Assembly (NCBI RefSeq): GCF_000801105.2
Contig: NC_079516.1
Location: 8,432,001 to 8,496,000 of the forward strand
Direction: 5' to 3'
DNA length: 64,000 nt
From: Raphanus sativus
Taxonomy: Eukaryota; Streptophyta; Magnoliopsida; Brassicales; Brassicaceae
Shown: in pieces, positions 34,408 to 45,513 of the stretch
Numbering within the stretch: the stretch's first letter is position 1
Layout: each line of letters opens with the position of its first letter
The notes under the pieces: generated by a model
Told to the model about the DNA's origin: nothing
The model's input: only the letters and a program-made list of their open reading frames with translations
Databases searched by the model: none
Position numbers and translations under genes: made by a program

Positions 34408-36784
34408 CTAGATTTTGATCCGCGCTTTGAAAGCGCGGAATATTTTTTTTGCAGCTAAATTTATCAACCCGTTTGTTTGTTTAGTAATATGTTTAGGCTT
34501 GGGTTCAGTTTCAGGTTCGGTTTCAATTTTCTTTTTTGGTTTTCGGTAGGTGATGTTGTGGTTTTTGTTTATTTGGGTCTTGAGATATAGAAACCACTCA
34601 GTTAGTTATGAATTGAGTTTGATTTCGGTTTGATTATTATGGTTTCAAGTTGGTTCGAGTAACAATGTTAAAACCCAATAAAATTTGGAGTTCAGTTATG
34701 TTCTGGTTTGGTTCCTGTTTTTAGATAATCTCCGATACTTGGGGTAAAATTCATATTTTTGGATTAAATATCGGATAACTCAGATAAATTTTAACATATG
34801 AAAAAAATTATTCGAATAATTCAGTCCTATCGAAATAGTAAATTTAAATATTCCGAATAAAAGTGATAGGATAATCATGTTTTGGATCATCTAGTCTATA
34901 AATAGGATTGTTAGAATATTTGATAAAATGAAAACTAAATATAATTAATATTTTAAGGTATATAAGCTATAATTGGATTTTTGACTATACATTCGGTTTT
35001 CGATTTGATTCCGATTTGATTTCAGGTTTTATTTCAGAGATATATGAACTATTCATATATTTGTGAATATTGATTCTTTTTTTTTTCCTTTTGTTCCGCT
35101 TCAGCTTCATTTTTGATTCTTGATCTGTCAAATATTAAGTCTGTTTGTACAATATGTCTTGTATCCAATAAATAACTAATTTAAAATTATTAATGATAGA
35201 TTTATAATTATATTATATTTTTAATGTTTTGAAGTTTATAACTATGCATTTTTATTAGATTTTCTTGATAATATACAAATTTGATTGTGTTTTGGTAATC
35301 TCCATAACTCTTTGAACTACTTCTCTATACTCATTTTTCATTTAAAAACATCTCTACCAATTGGAGAAGAGAAGAAAGTACTCATTTGATTTTTACTTAG
35401 AGTCTTTTAGTTAGAGCCTTTTATAGATTGGAATGCAAACATATAATTGTGTATGTGTATTCATCGCTGGCCAAACAAAAAGAAAAAAAAAACATAACTT
35501 TTTTTTAATAACTGAAGCATTTATTGAGCAATTTAGTTTCCTAATAGTTAGGAACAAAATCGGGAAATCTTTAATATAGTTGAGTTGTCCAGATTTTCTT
35601 TTTAATTAGGTGATAAATAATAATATGTTTACCATTAATTTAGGAATGATATTATTGTAAATACTTTAAAAAATTATGGGGATGTCAAAAAAAGTGCTGC
35701 TGTTTTAATTGTATTGATAAGCTTCGAATAGTTTAACTCTTTCATAAATTAACAACTTTATCGCTTAGTTATCAGCCCATAATTATCCAAATGTAAGTCC
35801 AGTTATTAATGATAGGCCCACCCGATTTGTAACTGAAATTTAATTGGCTTTGTATACTTTGAGTTTCGTTATTAACATTTAATAATTTAAGCAAGTTTTT
35901 ATAAAGTCTAAACATCAATGCTAAACATACACGGAAGGGGAACCCCCACTGTATTGGCCTATTGCGCGTACGGTCTTCCTGTGTTAACTAGCTCGGCATA
36001 TACTATAAATTACTTTTATGTATTATATATTATTTTTATAAAAAAATTAAAATCATTTATAGCAATTTTTTGTGGGTGTTTAAATTTTTTACTAATTTAC
36101 AATTTTAAAAATATTCAATGCAAAGCTCAAAATAAAAGATTAAGTTGTCAATATTTGTTCAAATTTTTTCTCAAAAAAATCAAAGAAAATTCAGAAATTA
36201 AATAATTGTGTATTTTTATATGATATATAAATTATTTTAAAAAATATTAATATATATTATATTTATTTATTTAAGACTTCATACTTATATAATTTTGTAA
36301 TCATTTGTATCTTGTATAATAGAAAATTTAAACTATGGATTACGAAATTTCAATGTGAGATTTTTAACAATTTTAGTTATTTATAGTCATTTAAAAAATT
36401 AAAAATAATAAAATTACACAGAAAAATCTAAAATTTATTATATAATTTATGTGGTTGTTTAATTTATTTTAATAAATTATAACTTTTAGAAAATGATGGA
36501 GAATATAATAATTAGTTTATGGTTAATTTGATAAAATTATCAAATATTTATTATTTAAAATAATTAATTGTCATATATACTTAAACCATATTAGGTAATT
36601 CCGTGATTTTTATATAAAGAAACAGTAAAGAATATTAATAATTAATTTATGATTAGTTTGATAAAATTGTTATTATATATTTAGATAGACCAACATATTT
36701 CTCTAAAGATTCTAAGAATGATTGTGGTGATGACACGTGGTTACAAAAAAATGTTATGATGTTTCTCTTTTAATATATAAGAGA
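34408..36784 (-). mobile_element. Non-autonomous Helitron
   Basis: The 3' end on the - strand is a perfect hairpin (CCGCGCTTTCAAAGCGCGG, 34420-34438) then ATCAAAATCTAG ending at 34408. The 5' end TCTCTTATATATTAAAAGAG starts at 36784 with A before it. The body is 2377 bp and non-coding. One short GC-rich patch at about 35925-36000 stands out and is unexplained. Confidence 0.85.
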
Positions 36785-37254
36785 TTTATCTAACTGTTTT
36801 TGTATTATTATTACTATATAAAAAACTTGTAACAAAAAATAGCATTTAAAAAGCTGTACATAAATCTAGAGATCTTAATTAGGATCTGAAATTTGCTGAC
36901 ATACATGTGCATGTTATTTAAAATGAAGCCATTTATAACGTTTATAGTAATAAACTAACCTATACTATTTTTAGTTAAATGTCGGATATTATAAGTGTAC
37001 GGAGTTGATGCTCCAATTATTTATGTAATCACAGACTCACCATTAGACTTTCACCGTTTCACAACCAGTTCCAGTCACAAGTGTTTTTTTTTTCTTGGAC
37101 GGCCAAGAACAACACATTTGCAAAATTATTCCTACTGATCATACAAAACATTTAAACAGCAAAATGTTATTTGTGTATTTTTTATCTCACATGACACAAG
37201 TACCAATCTCTATTACTTCCCGTATATGTCACATGACATAAGTTTTTTTAATAA
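36785..37254. other. AT-rich intergenic DNA
   Basis: No gene or transposon end was recognised. Confidence 0.5.
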
Positions 37255-38930
37255 TTTTTTTTCCCATTTAAAACCCAAAAATGGACGAATACAAGGACAA
37301 ATTACATAGCAAATCAAAAAGAAATTGGTACAACCAGGAAGCAATTGATTCCAAGTCTAAAATACTACACAGACAAGTCAAGAGCACAACTTCAGATCCA
37401 ACATTCTCTTTCATCCTGCAGCTTGGGTTGATCTGGTTCAGGACCGTAAAACATCTAGTTTCTTCTCAAATAAGTAAATAACCTTGCTCACTGAAACTCA
37501 TAGTGAATTCATCAAGGGACAAGGTGATCAAACCTAAGATCACCGAGACCTTGTCTAGAAACCAGTTTGAAATGGAGAATCTCATATTGATGATGAATTA
37601 GATGTTAAGCTAGATGAGTTTTACATTTAAAACCAATTGGTGATAAGAAGAATGACTCATCTATCTTATATATTGCTAAGAATCATTTCCAATACTCGAT
37701 GTGGGACCTTTGTTCCTAATACGCCCCCTCGAGATGATGGTTTTTTGTGCATCAATTTCGGAATGTTTGGATAATGATCGATGGGCCGACTTTGGGCTGG
37801 ATCGATAATGGATCGGGTTGGATTGCGTGAATCGGGCTCTGATACCATGTTAAGCTAGATGTGCTTCAAATTTAAAACCAATTGGTGATAAAAAGAGTGA
37901 TCCATCTATCTTATATATTGCTAAGGATCATTTTCAATACCCGATGTGAGACCTTTGTCCTTAATATTAGATACCTGCAAAATAGAAATGATCAACCTGC
38001 CAAAGAGATTCAAATGAAAACCACATCACTAGGATGATTGACTCCAGCACGCTGCTACAACGGATGAACAAAGCTTCAAATACAAAGTGAAACTCCAAAG
38101 TCTCTACATGCGATCCGGCCCTAAGAATTAGAACTGGAATCTATGAAAGCAAAACGATGACCACCGGTAATAGGATAACGACATCAACAAAAGAATAAAA
38201 TCCAAACCAAACAGCAGGATAGCACAAATCTTGAAAAAGGATCAATATTGAAGAACTGGGAGAGGAAGAGACCAAAGAACATAAAAGATGGCTAACTGGT
38301 CGGCGGCTGAGTACCATAAACCCATGCGCCAGTTCCAGACTCATCGAGCTTTACTCACCACCGGGTGAGCACCATCTAAAACTGCCAGGAGGGCTGTAAC
38401 CATCACCATTTCTAGGATGAGGAATCTACCAAAGTCCACCTTAAGAGCAGAAGCAAGCTCAACCAATGCTGAGACACCAGGGCAAGAGTAGACAAAACTT
38501 AACCACTACCGCACACTGACAACCTCTGGTAAGCAAGACACACTAGGAGATGCCTTTGACTTCCACGCGCTCCCATCTCTGATTCAGATCAAGATAAATA
38601 AAAACGATCTACTAACTTATGTCTCATTACCCGCCACCTTAAAAACCGAACACACCGCTTTCCTTGCTCGCGGCCCTTGTTGCCGCACCAGAAAGAGCCA
38701 ACTTCAACAAGAAAATCGAACTGGGGCCCGATTTGAAAATTTGATCTACCGCCACCTCTTTAGTTTTAACATATCAGAGAGGAGACAAAAGAGAGACATA
38801 GTAGTAAAAAGAAAACTGAGATAAAGAAAAAAAAACTACCGGTTATGACGCCGTAAAAACCGTTTGCGAGATGAAAATGAACCGTCCGGAAAAAATTTAG
38901 AGAAAAAAGAGAGAAAAAAGAGAAAGAGCT
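37255..38930 (-). mobile_element. Non-coding retroposon-like block (Sadhu-like?)
   Basis: Excluding the TRIM inside it, about 1.3 kb of 42-48 percent GC DNA reads on the - strand as a transcript-like sequence. It has a GC-richer 5' part (near 38650-38400), many stop codons in all frames, and a 3' end GTTTTAAATGGG plus an A-rich tail at about 37270-37240. That combination recalls Sadhu non-coding retroposons of crucifers. No target duplication was found, so the assignment is tentative. Confidence 0.4.
37603..37966 (-). mobile_element. TRIM retrotransposon, complete
   Basis: Two 119-bp direct terminal repeats (37603-37721 and 37848-37966) begin TGTTAAGCTAGATG and end TAATA. They flank a 126-bp interior. 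The primer-binding site on the - strand, TGGTATCAGAGCC (37835-37847), is complementary to initiator methionine tRNA and abuts the right repeat. The purine tract CTCGAGGGGGCG lies next to the left one. The 5-bp target duplication TTAGA is perfect (37598-37602, 37967-37971). It has no coding capacity, as in all TRIMs. Confidence 0.88.
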
Positions 38931-38972
38931 ACTTGATTTATTTTTTTATAGTGAATTAGGTTTAACCATATA

Positions 38973-39173
38973 CTAGATTCTGATCCGCCATTAAAAAAGG
39001 CGGGTATATTTTTCTGTTTTATATTTATTTAGAAATTTTAATTTTATATTTGTGTTTTTATTCATTATTTATTCTTTTATTTGTATAATATTTCTCTTAA
39101 ATAATTAAAAAAATGTTTTAATCACTATTAAAATAGTTGGACCACACCTATATTAATAGGTCATTAGTATCGA
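38973..39173 (-). mobile_element. 201-bp internally deleted Helitron
   Basis: The 3' end on the - strand is CCGCC ... GGCGG hairpin plus ATCAGAATCTAG ending at 38973. The 5' end TCGATACTAATGACC starts at 39173 with A before it. It is related to both ends of the Helitron at 32265-33128 but lacks most of the interior. Confidence 0.75.
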
Positions 39174-40753
39174 TGTTTTCTTACAGACTTTTACACATAT
39201 ATTCACTAAAAGCCAAAAAAACTGTATAGTTTTCTTCATACCTCTACTTTTTTGCAACATGGGCTACACTATGTACTAGGCAAAGGAATTAAAATTCATT
39301 TTTATCACAAATATTCGCATTCATTTCTTGTTTCAAATTGTAAACTGAAGTTTATTCAAAGTTAGGCAAACGTTATGTTTGTCAAATCATAGACAACAAT
39401 CATAACCACTCATCGGATTATTTGTCATCTAACGTACAACAAAACCCCAGTAATATACGTATCCTTTAAGATGTCTTTTTACCACTTTATTGTATATATA
39501 TCTCATAGTCTATATTTGAGAACTTATTTGTCATGTGTTATCACCATATTAGTTTTGAAAGAAAAATGATGACATGTTACACTATATTGATGACATGGCT
39601 TGAATCAAATTATGATATTAACGTTTACATTTATTGTTGATTTATATTTTAAGTAAGTTTTTTTAAAATATAGTTATAACTTATAGATTATCATATAATA
39701 ACAATATATAATATAATAACAAAATAGAAATATAATAATAACTAAATTTTTGAAATATTATTTAGCTATATTTTTATAAGTATATATATTTATTATTAAA
39801 ACAATTCTTCAAAATACTATGCATTTAAAAAAGAATATTTTTTTTTTCAAATTGTAACATGGACATTTACATTTAATGTTGATTTTTTATTTTTGGTAAG
39901 TTTTTATAATATGGTAATAACTCATAGATCATCATTAATATAACAGTACATAATATAATAGTATAAATATAAATATAATATTATTTTAAATTTTTCAAAA
40001 TTTAATACTATATAATTATATAATTATTGATTGTAAGACAATTCTTCAAAATTATACAGTTTTTAAATGTAATTTTCTAATCTCAATACTATTAGTTTAT
40101 TTTTAATATCCATAAATTATAGAAATATTATTTAGTTTTATGTTTTGATAATTAAATACCTAAAAAAGTTTCTCTTAAATTTACTGAACTTTATTTAATA
40201 TATTTTAACCAAAAGATATACATAAAGGAATATTTTCAAAATTGTAATTTTAAATATATACATATATTACTAAATATACATTTAATAAAAGTGTTTATTT
40301 AATTTAAATTTGTACATATGATTAAATTAAGATTATGTATTGTAAGCAAATAAGAAAATTAAAAATTAACAAAATTTTTCTTTTAAAATAAAATTTTTAT
40401 TTCTGCACATGGTACATGAAAACACCTAGTATACAATATATACGACGTCATTTTCGTCCGATTGGCATGCCTTATCCTTCCATTAATGATTTCTAAAAGC
40501 TGAAAGATCCATTTATTTCCTTTTCGTTGTTCTTTGTTCTCTATAAGTTCAGTACTAAAGCTCATATTTCAGTTTGTAGTACTAGATCACATTTTTATGA
40601 TGTTGCCTTTGTAGGTATTGAGTCACCAAATCCATTATGTACTACATTTCTTGGTTGATAAAAAAAAATATATAAAAAATTAATTGTTATAAAGAACTGA
40701 TATAAATATAGCAACTCATGCTCATTGTCTATAGAAGAACTTCATATTAAAAT
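39174..40753. other. AT-rich intergenic DNA with a diverged tandem duplication
   Basis: About 39619-39858 and 39858-40080 share TTTACATTTA...TGTTGATTT, AACTCATAGATCATCA-like and ACAATTCTTCAAAAT words in the same order, a roughly 240-bp diverged tandem repeat. Nothing gene-like. Confidence 0.45.
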
Positions 40754-40989
40754 TAGAACCCTTTTTATGGTGACGGATATCTAGCGGACCGAGATCCAAC
40801 CGATTAATCTCCGAGTGCATGACCATTGATGTTAATCTAACACAGTTGTTCGTAAAGTTAGATATCTTTGTCGCCATGCCGCACATTAGAATAATCTAAG
40901 AACAAGAGATTCAAACCTACGATCCTTACAATCATTACGGGACACCATATGCCATCCGATCACTAACATGTGATTTGAAAAGTAGAACC
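40754..40989 (-). mobile_element. SINE candidate
   Basis: The body 40761-40982 is GC-richer than its flanks. On the - strand it has GATGGCATATGGTGTCC (A-box-like) and GTAGGTTTGAATCTC (B-box-like) about 35 bp apart near its start, as in tRNA-derived SINEs. It ends CCATAAAAAG. TAGAACC flanks it at 40754-40760 and 40983-40989 as a 7-bp target duplication. The sequence is unlike the SINE at 14451, so it would be a separate family. Confidence 0.5.
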
Positions 40990-41129
40990 ATAAAAACATC
41001 AATTTTTATAGACGAATTTCATATCCCAAAATATATAGAAAATCCACCTAATTAAATCAAATAGGATAACTACTACAATATGATTATTACATGTATTTGC
41101 AATAATATCGCTGTTACCAGTTCCTATAG

Positions 41130-41466
41130 AAATTATTGGTATGTCTCAGATTTTTGTTCAAATCTTTAGTGGAAATAGTCAAACGATTTTGTAATAGTTA
41201 CCACGTCCGAAGATTGGTCAGTTTTGTAGCTGAACTCCAGAAGTTCAGAACTTTCTGGGATATCTATCAAGATAGCAATGTGGTCTATGAGACCAGAACT
41301 AGTAATCTTCATGCGGATTTCCTTGCAAAACATGCTCGCACAAAGAATTATGTTTTCTCCTATGTTAACACATTGAATCCTTTCTGGATTGATAATAGCA
41401 ACTTGCCTTTTACGAATTCGTACTAAGATTTATCTTTGTATTCTCATTGTGATAAAAAGAAATAAT
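41130..41466 (+). pseudogene. LINE 3' fragment (RNase H C-terminal part)
   Basis: One + strand frame reads KFRTFWDIYQDSNVVYETRT and LHADFLAKHART. The D-x-x-A-K signature is that of the last RNase H motif of plant LINEs, followed by a LINE-like C-terminus ending near 41426. An A-rich tail (GATAAAAAGAAATAA) lies at 41450-41466. It is strongly 5'-truncated. Confidence 0.65.
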
Positions 41467-42489
41467 ATCGTTGTTGTGTTATCGTTCTTATCCAAACAAG
41501 GTAAGATTATATGTTGTTGACAAAATATATTTTGGTGTATAATGTCTAAAATAATTAAAATACGAAGAATAAAAACAATGTACGTACGTTGCATGAACAA
41601 TTAATTCGAATATCCATATGATCAAGACTTCATAGCTATAAATTGGGTGGTCACGACTTGGGTTCAATTATAAAAGCAACTTGTGTTCATCCAACTATTT
41701 AAATGTCGTTTTAACATTTCAATACATAATTTATTAATTTTATTTTTTAATTTATTTTTTTATTGATTAAAATATGAATAGGTGCATGAATAATGATATT
41801 TTATATAAAATATACAAAATTAAATGATTTTTTAATATGTGTGTAAATTTAAAACGACACTTAAAATGAAATCGAGGATATACTACAGTATTGAATACAG
41901 TTTTTAATTAAATCATTGGACGATGTTTAAAACAAACCAAACTACTTTGTTTTTAAAGAAGAAACTGATTATTATTTTTATGTCAATTTACGAGTAATCT
42001 GACACTAAGAGTTGGGTTAGCCGCCACCGTACATGTTAACCATTAAGATAATATAAATTAGGATGAAATGCTTATTATATTATAAGGCTGTTATTCAAAG
42101 CCTAGTAGAAAATTCGTACCGAATTCTGATAATCATTAGCTGTTTCAGCAAAAGGATTGGTTTGAAAAGTAAACCTCTTTGGGGTCTACTACCAACCAAA
42201 TTCTGATAATCATGTCAATATTAGTGGACTTTAATATTGTAAAACGCTTATCTAATCATGAAGTAAATTTTTTAACCTTATCAACGTTTTTCTATGCCAA
42301 ATTGAAGACTTGAATGAGCCAGCCAATAATATCACTATTTGGTGTGTGTATCCGTATCAATTATGGGTTCAATTTCCTTTGTGAATTAAATTATCATAAA
42401 ATATTAAAGTTTAAGTACACGGCCTCCAAACGAGTTTGAACTCCATGCATTTCTAACCTACAAAAAATGAGGCGATAATTTAAACAAAT
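41467..42489. other. Intergenic DNA
   Basis: Holds a 20-bp direct repeat around AATTCTGATAATCAT (42117-42137 and 42194-42214) with about 57 bp between and no A tail. Nothing else is seen. Confidence 0.45.
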
Positions 42490-43190
42490 CTACCACTGAA
42501 ATTCGGCGAATCCGGGGTAAATCGTCATCGTTAGGGTAGACCTAACTCAAATGGGTGAGGCTATGCTGATAGTGGAAGTAGAGCTAGACAAGAGTATTCC
42601 GCAGAGGATAGCAGCTTCGGATAAAAAAAGAAATACTTCAATGGTTTGTGTTGAATACTCGTGGATTCCAAGAAAATGTGAGAGATGTGGACAACTAGCC
42701 ACAAGAAATCTAGATGTCTTCTTCTGCATGAGGTCAATGCTAATGGAGTGATGTGGCTACGACAGATGTAGAAACAGATTATGTGACTGTTAATGCACAT
42801 GATACAAGTCCCATTGCATCGCATGGATCTGTATTGACTTCCGCTCAGACTAATACTCCAAAAGAAGCAACATACAAAACTTCAAGCATCACTGTCATTA
42901 ATATGAATTATCTACACCTACTTCAGCTTTTATGTGTGTAGAAGCGGATCCAGCAATGCCTATCGCCATTACTCCCAAACCCATTGTTACTTCTGCGTTT
43001 CAAAGCGCAAACACTACTCAGGTCTTGGAGTAAAATACTAATATGGATGCCGATTCTACTTTTCTCTCAGGACTCGAGGAGGAAGAGCAGTAAAGCCAAT
43101 ACAAAAGTATCAAAAAATGCAATGGAACACGGTTAGAAGGAGGAAAAAAGGCATGGTGGCCGAGGTAGCTCCCTACTACCATTTTGACAT
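42490..43190 (+). pseudogene. LINE ORF1 fragment
   Basis: The + strand frames contain LIVEVELDKSIPQR, VEYSWIPRKCERCGQLATRN (a DUF4283-type end plus a damaged zinc knuckle, with the expected GH missing) and near 43100 KYQKMQWNTVRRRKKG, typical of the ORF1 C-terminus. Stops and frame changes separate these blocks. It belongs to a different LINE lineage from the copy at 22290-28141. Confidence 0.6.
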
Positions 43191-43519
43191 CTCATAAGCT
43201 TCCTTTTTCTACACTTTCCTCGTACATTTGCTAAAAATGTATGCTTTCTCAATTGTGAGATATTTTCTAACAATTGTAAACTCTAGTTGCATTTAAATTT
43301 AATGCATCAAATTTCGTCAAAGAAAAACAAATTATCACTATTCGGTCAGTTGACTTTCAACCCAAATAGTTTACATGGTGGTCTACAATAATAAATGATC
43401 GGTCCATTCCATGACACTAATCGGAAGGTATTCCAAACTCGGATCAGACAGTGTGATAAATTTTCGGGTTAGTCCACTCCGTAATACTAAGTGTGTTCTT
43501 TTTAAGACCGACCGGATCA
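43191..43519. other. Intergenic DNA left of the LTR element
   Basis: Nothing recognised. The last five bases, GATCA, are the left target duplication of the LTR element. Confidence 0.5.
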
Positions 43520-44243
43520 TGATAAGCCCCAAAATTGGGAAGGATCACTTTAGCCGGATGTTGGATATGAACCGAGAAGGCGAGGCACTTCCGGAACTGG
43601 GATGGAATGAATGGATCGTCAAGAGGTGCGGAATAGCTCTTGATATACCTTCGATCTAAGGCTAACCACCAAAGAACGGATGAATGTGTTGGCTAACCAC
43701 CAAATAACACACAAAGATGATTGGCTGACCACCAAATCAACAAGCCGGTTCAAACCGATGAACTAGCTAAAGAACTCTCTCTCACTCAGAGAAGAAGAAC
43801 AAATAATAAACAACCAAATTGAACTGATTTTTATTCATCAAAGGGACTACATATTTATAGTAGATGTAGTCAAAGAAAGAAATAAATAAAGTGCTGAAAA
43901 AGATGTCTAGAAAATACAACATTTGACTAGATAATTATTAGAGAGTCAAAGTTGTAGAAATTGATGCAGTCTTGGTCAATGTTGCGGAAAATGATGAAGA
44001 CTGGTCAAGATTGCGGATTCTGATGTAGACTGGTCAAGATTCGTCCAAGCGTCCAGGTTCATCCATGATGATCGGGTCCTTCGCGTAAGGAGAAAGACGC
44101 ACGCGGGCTGGTCGAGCTGGTTGGCCGGGTGATCTTCATGAACTGATGGTGAATCCTCGGTTTGGTCGAGCTGGTTGACAAGATCGCCACTTTGGTTCGT
44201 GTCCATGAATAAAAAAGAACGGTGCTCGATTTTGGTTCTATCA
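43520..44243 (-). repeat. 3' LTR of the TR-GAG element
   Basis: 724 bp, TG...CA. Compared with the other LTR, most substitutions fall in its first 200 bp (43520-43720). The remaining roughly 520 bp are nearly identical. The end of the gag frame (to 43976) lies inside this LTR. Confidence 0.9.
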
Positions 44244-45046
44244 TACTCTCCCTCTTCAAAAAGATTTGTCCTCAAATCTGGAACATTAAAAGGAAAAGGG
44301 GTATAAGCACAAGAGTCATAATCAATACATTGCTCACCTTGGGTTTGGTACGGCTCTTGAATGGACGAAGATCCTTCTTGGTTTGTTTGATGACTATGGT
44401 GTTGCTCTCCATCTGACCCTTCCTTTGGTTCATGTTCATAGTCATCGGAAATTGGCAAATGATCTTCCTTTTCTGGCTCGGTTTCAACTTTCTCCAAAGT
44501 CACAAACGGTTTCTGCTTTTGACACTTGTTAGCATAATGACCGATCCTATGGCATTTGAAGCACCTGGTAGAAAGAGCCTTGCTTGTGGGTTTCACAGCT
44601 TTGCTTTTATCAAAAGAAATATCATTAGTTTTCAAATCAGAATTTGAAAGATAAAAAGACTTACATTGCTGTTTTGGTGCTGAAGAAGTGTTGGTGTTTT
44701 CCTTCCTTTTGAGTTGCCGGACAGCATGAATCGCCTTATACAACATCTTCTCCAAACTGGCATAAGTCTGAATCTCATTCTGATCAAACACATCACGGCT
44801 GCTTCTCTTGGTTTTGGAGAAGGGACGATCACCACTTCTGACCCACTTCTCATCATCAGACCTGTTTTGTCTCTTCCTTTGTTTCTGCACAAAATCAAAC
44901 CTATTAGCAGCAAACTGTTTCTTATTTCTAAAAATTAATTGCTCTTTTTCCGAAACAGTTTTAAAAGGAAAGAAGATATCATCTTGTAGTGGTTTTGATT
45001 TCTTGAGAAGTCCAAACATCCTGAAACACTTAACAAACATTAGCAC
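43976..45046 (-). CDS. Gag-like protein with CCHC zinc knuckle
   Basis: One uninterrupted 356-codon frame starts in the interior and ends inside the 3' LTR. The N-terminal half is basic, rich in Lys and Arg. A single zinc knuckle CFKCHRIGHYANKC (CX2CX4HX4C) lies at about residues 163-176. An acidic, Glu/Asp-rich region and a tail with repeated NQLDQ words follow. Gag assembles the virus-like particle and packages RNA. The knuckle motif is of the kind seen in crucifer Ty3-gypsy gag proteins. The ATG used is the first in frame; the true start could be upstream. Being intact, it may still be made and packaged by a helper element. Confidence 0.75.
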   Translation of the reverse strand: MLMFVKCFRMFGLLKKSKPLQDDIFFPFKTVSEKEQLIFRNKKQFAANRFDFVQKQRKRQNRSDDEKWVRSGDRPFSKTKRSSRDVFDQNEIQTYASLEKMLYKAIHAVRQLKRKENTNTSSAPKQQCKSFYLSNSDLKTNDISFDKSKAVKPTSKALSTRCFKCHRIGHYANKCQKQKPFVTLEKVETEPEKEDHLPISDDYEHEPKEGSDGEQHHSHQTNQEGSSSIQEPYQTQGEQCIDYDSCAYTPFPFNVPDLRTNLFEEGEYDRTKIEHRSFLFMDTNQSGDLVNQLDQTEDSPSVHEDHPANQLDQPACVFLLTRRTRSSWMNLDAWTNLDQSTSESAILTSLHHFPQH

Positions 45047-45513
45047 ATAAAAATCCTCACACTCTCAAAGTGTTTAGCTCACGATTTTTAGGTGATCACT
45101 CAGAGTTCTTTTACTGGTTCAAAGGATGATAGGCAGTCAAAATTCAGCAATCAAAAACCCAAAACAAACTTTGTGGAAAAAAGAAAAGAAATGAAGATGA
45201 AGAGATTTTTTTTTGTGTGGATCCGCCTTAACTGTCCTAAGGCCGGATTTCTCCTCGGCCAGCAGGCTTTCTATTCCACCACTCCCCCTGGATTTCTCTT
45301 CAGAAGTGATTCAAACCAAGACTTTTACTTTTTCGCTTTTTTTTATCGATTTTTTTTTCTTTTTTTTTTCTTTTTTTTTCTTTTTTTTTATATGGCGATC
45401 ACAAGGGAGTAAAGGAACAGCCCGGATCCAAAAAAGAAATATGAAGTGATGAAGAGATGAGAAGGTGAAAAGAAGATAGAAAACAAACCAGCCAAAGTGG
45501 CTCTGATACCAAA

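Noticed and set aside
35918..36205. 95-codon frame in a Helitron
   Set aside because: AT-driven composition, no domain, and no Rep or helicase similarity; it lies in non-coding Helitron DNA.
42117..42214. Member of the A-tailed micro-insertion class
   Set aside because: The direct repeat is present but the 57-bp spacer lacks an A or T tail.
45092..45449. Frames ending in long phenylalanine runs
   Set aside because: They come from a T-rich tract between the primer-binding side of the TR-GAG element and its gag gene, with no domain or homologue expected.
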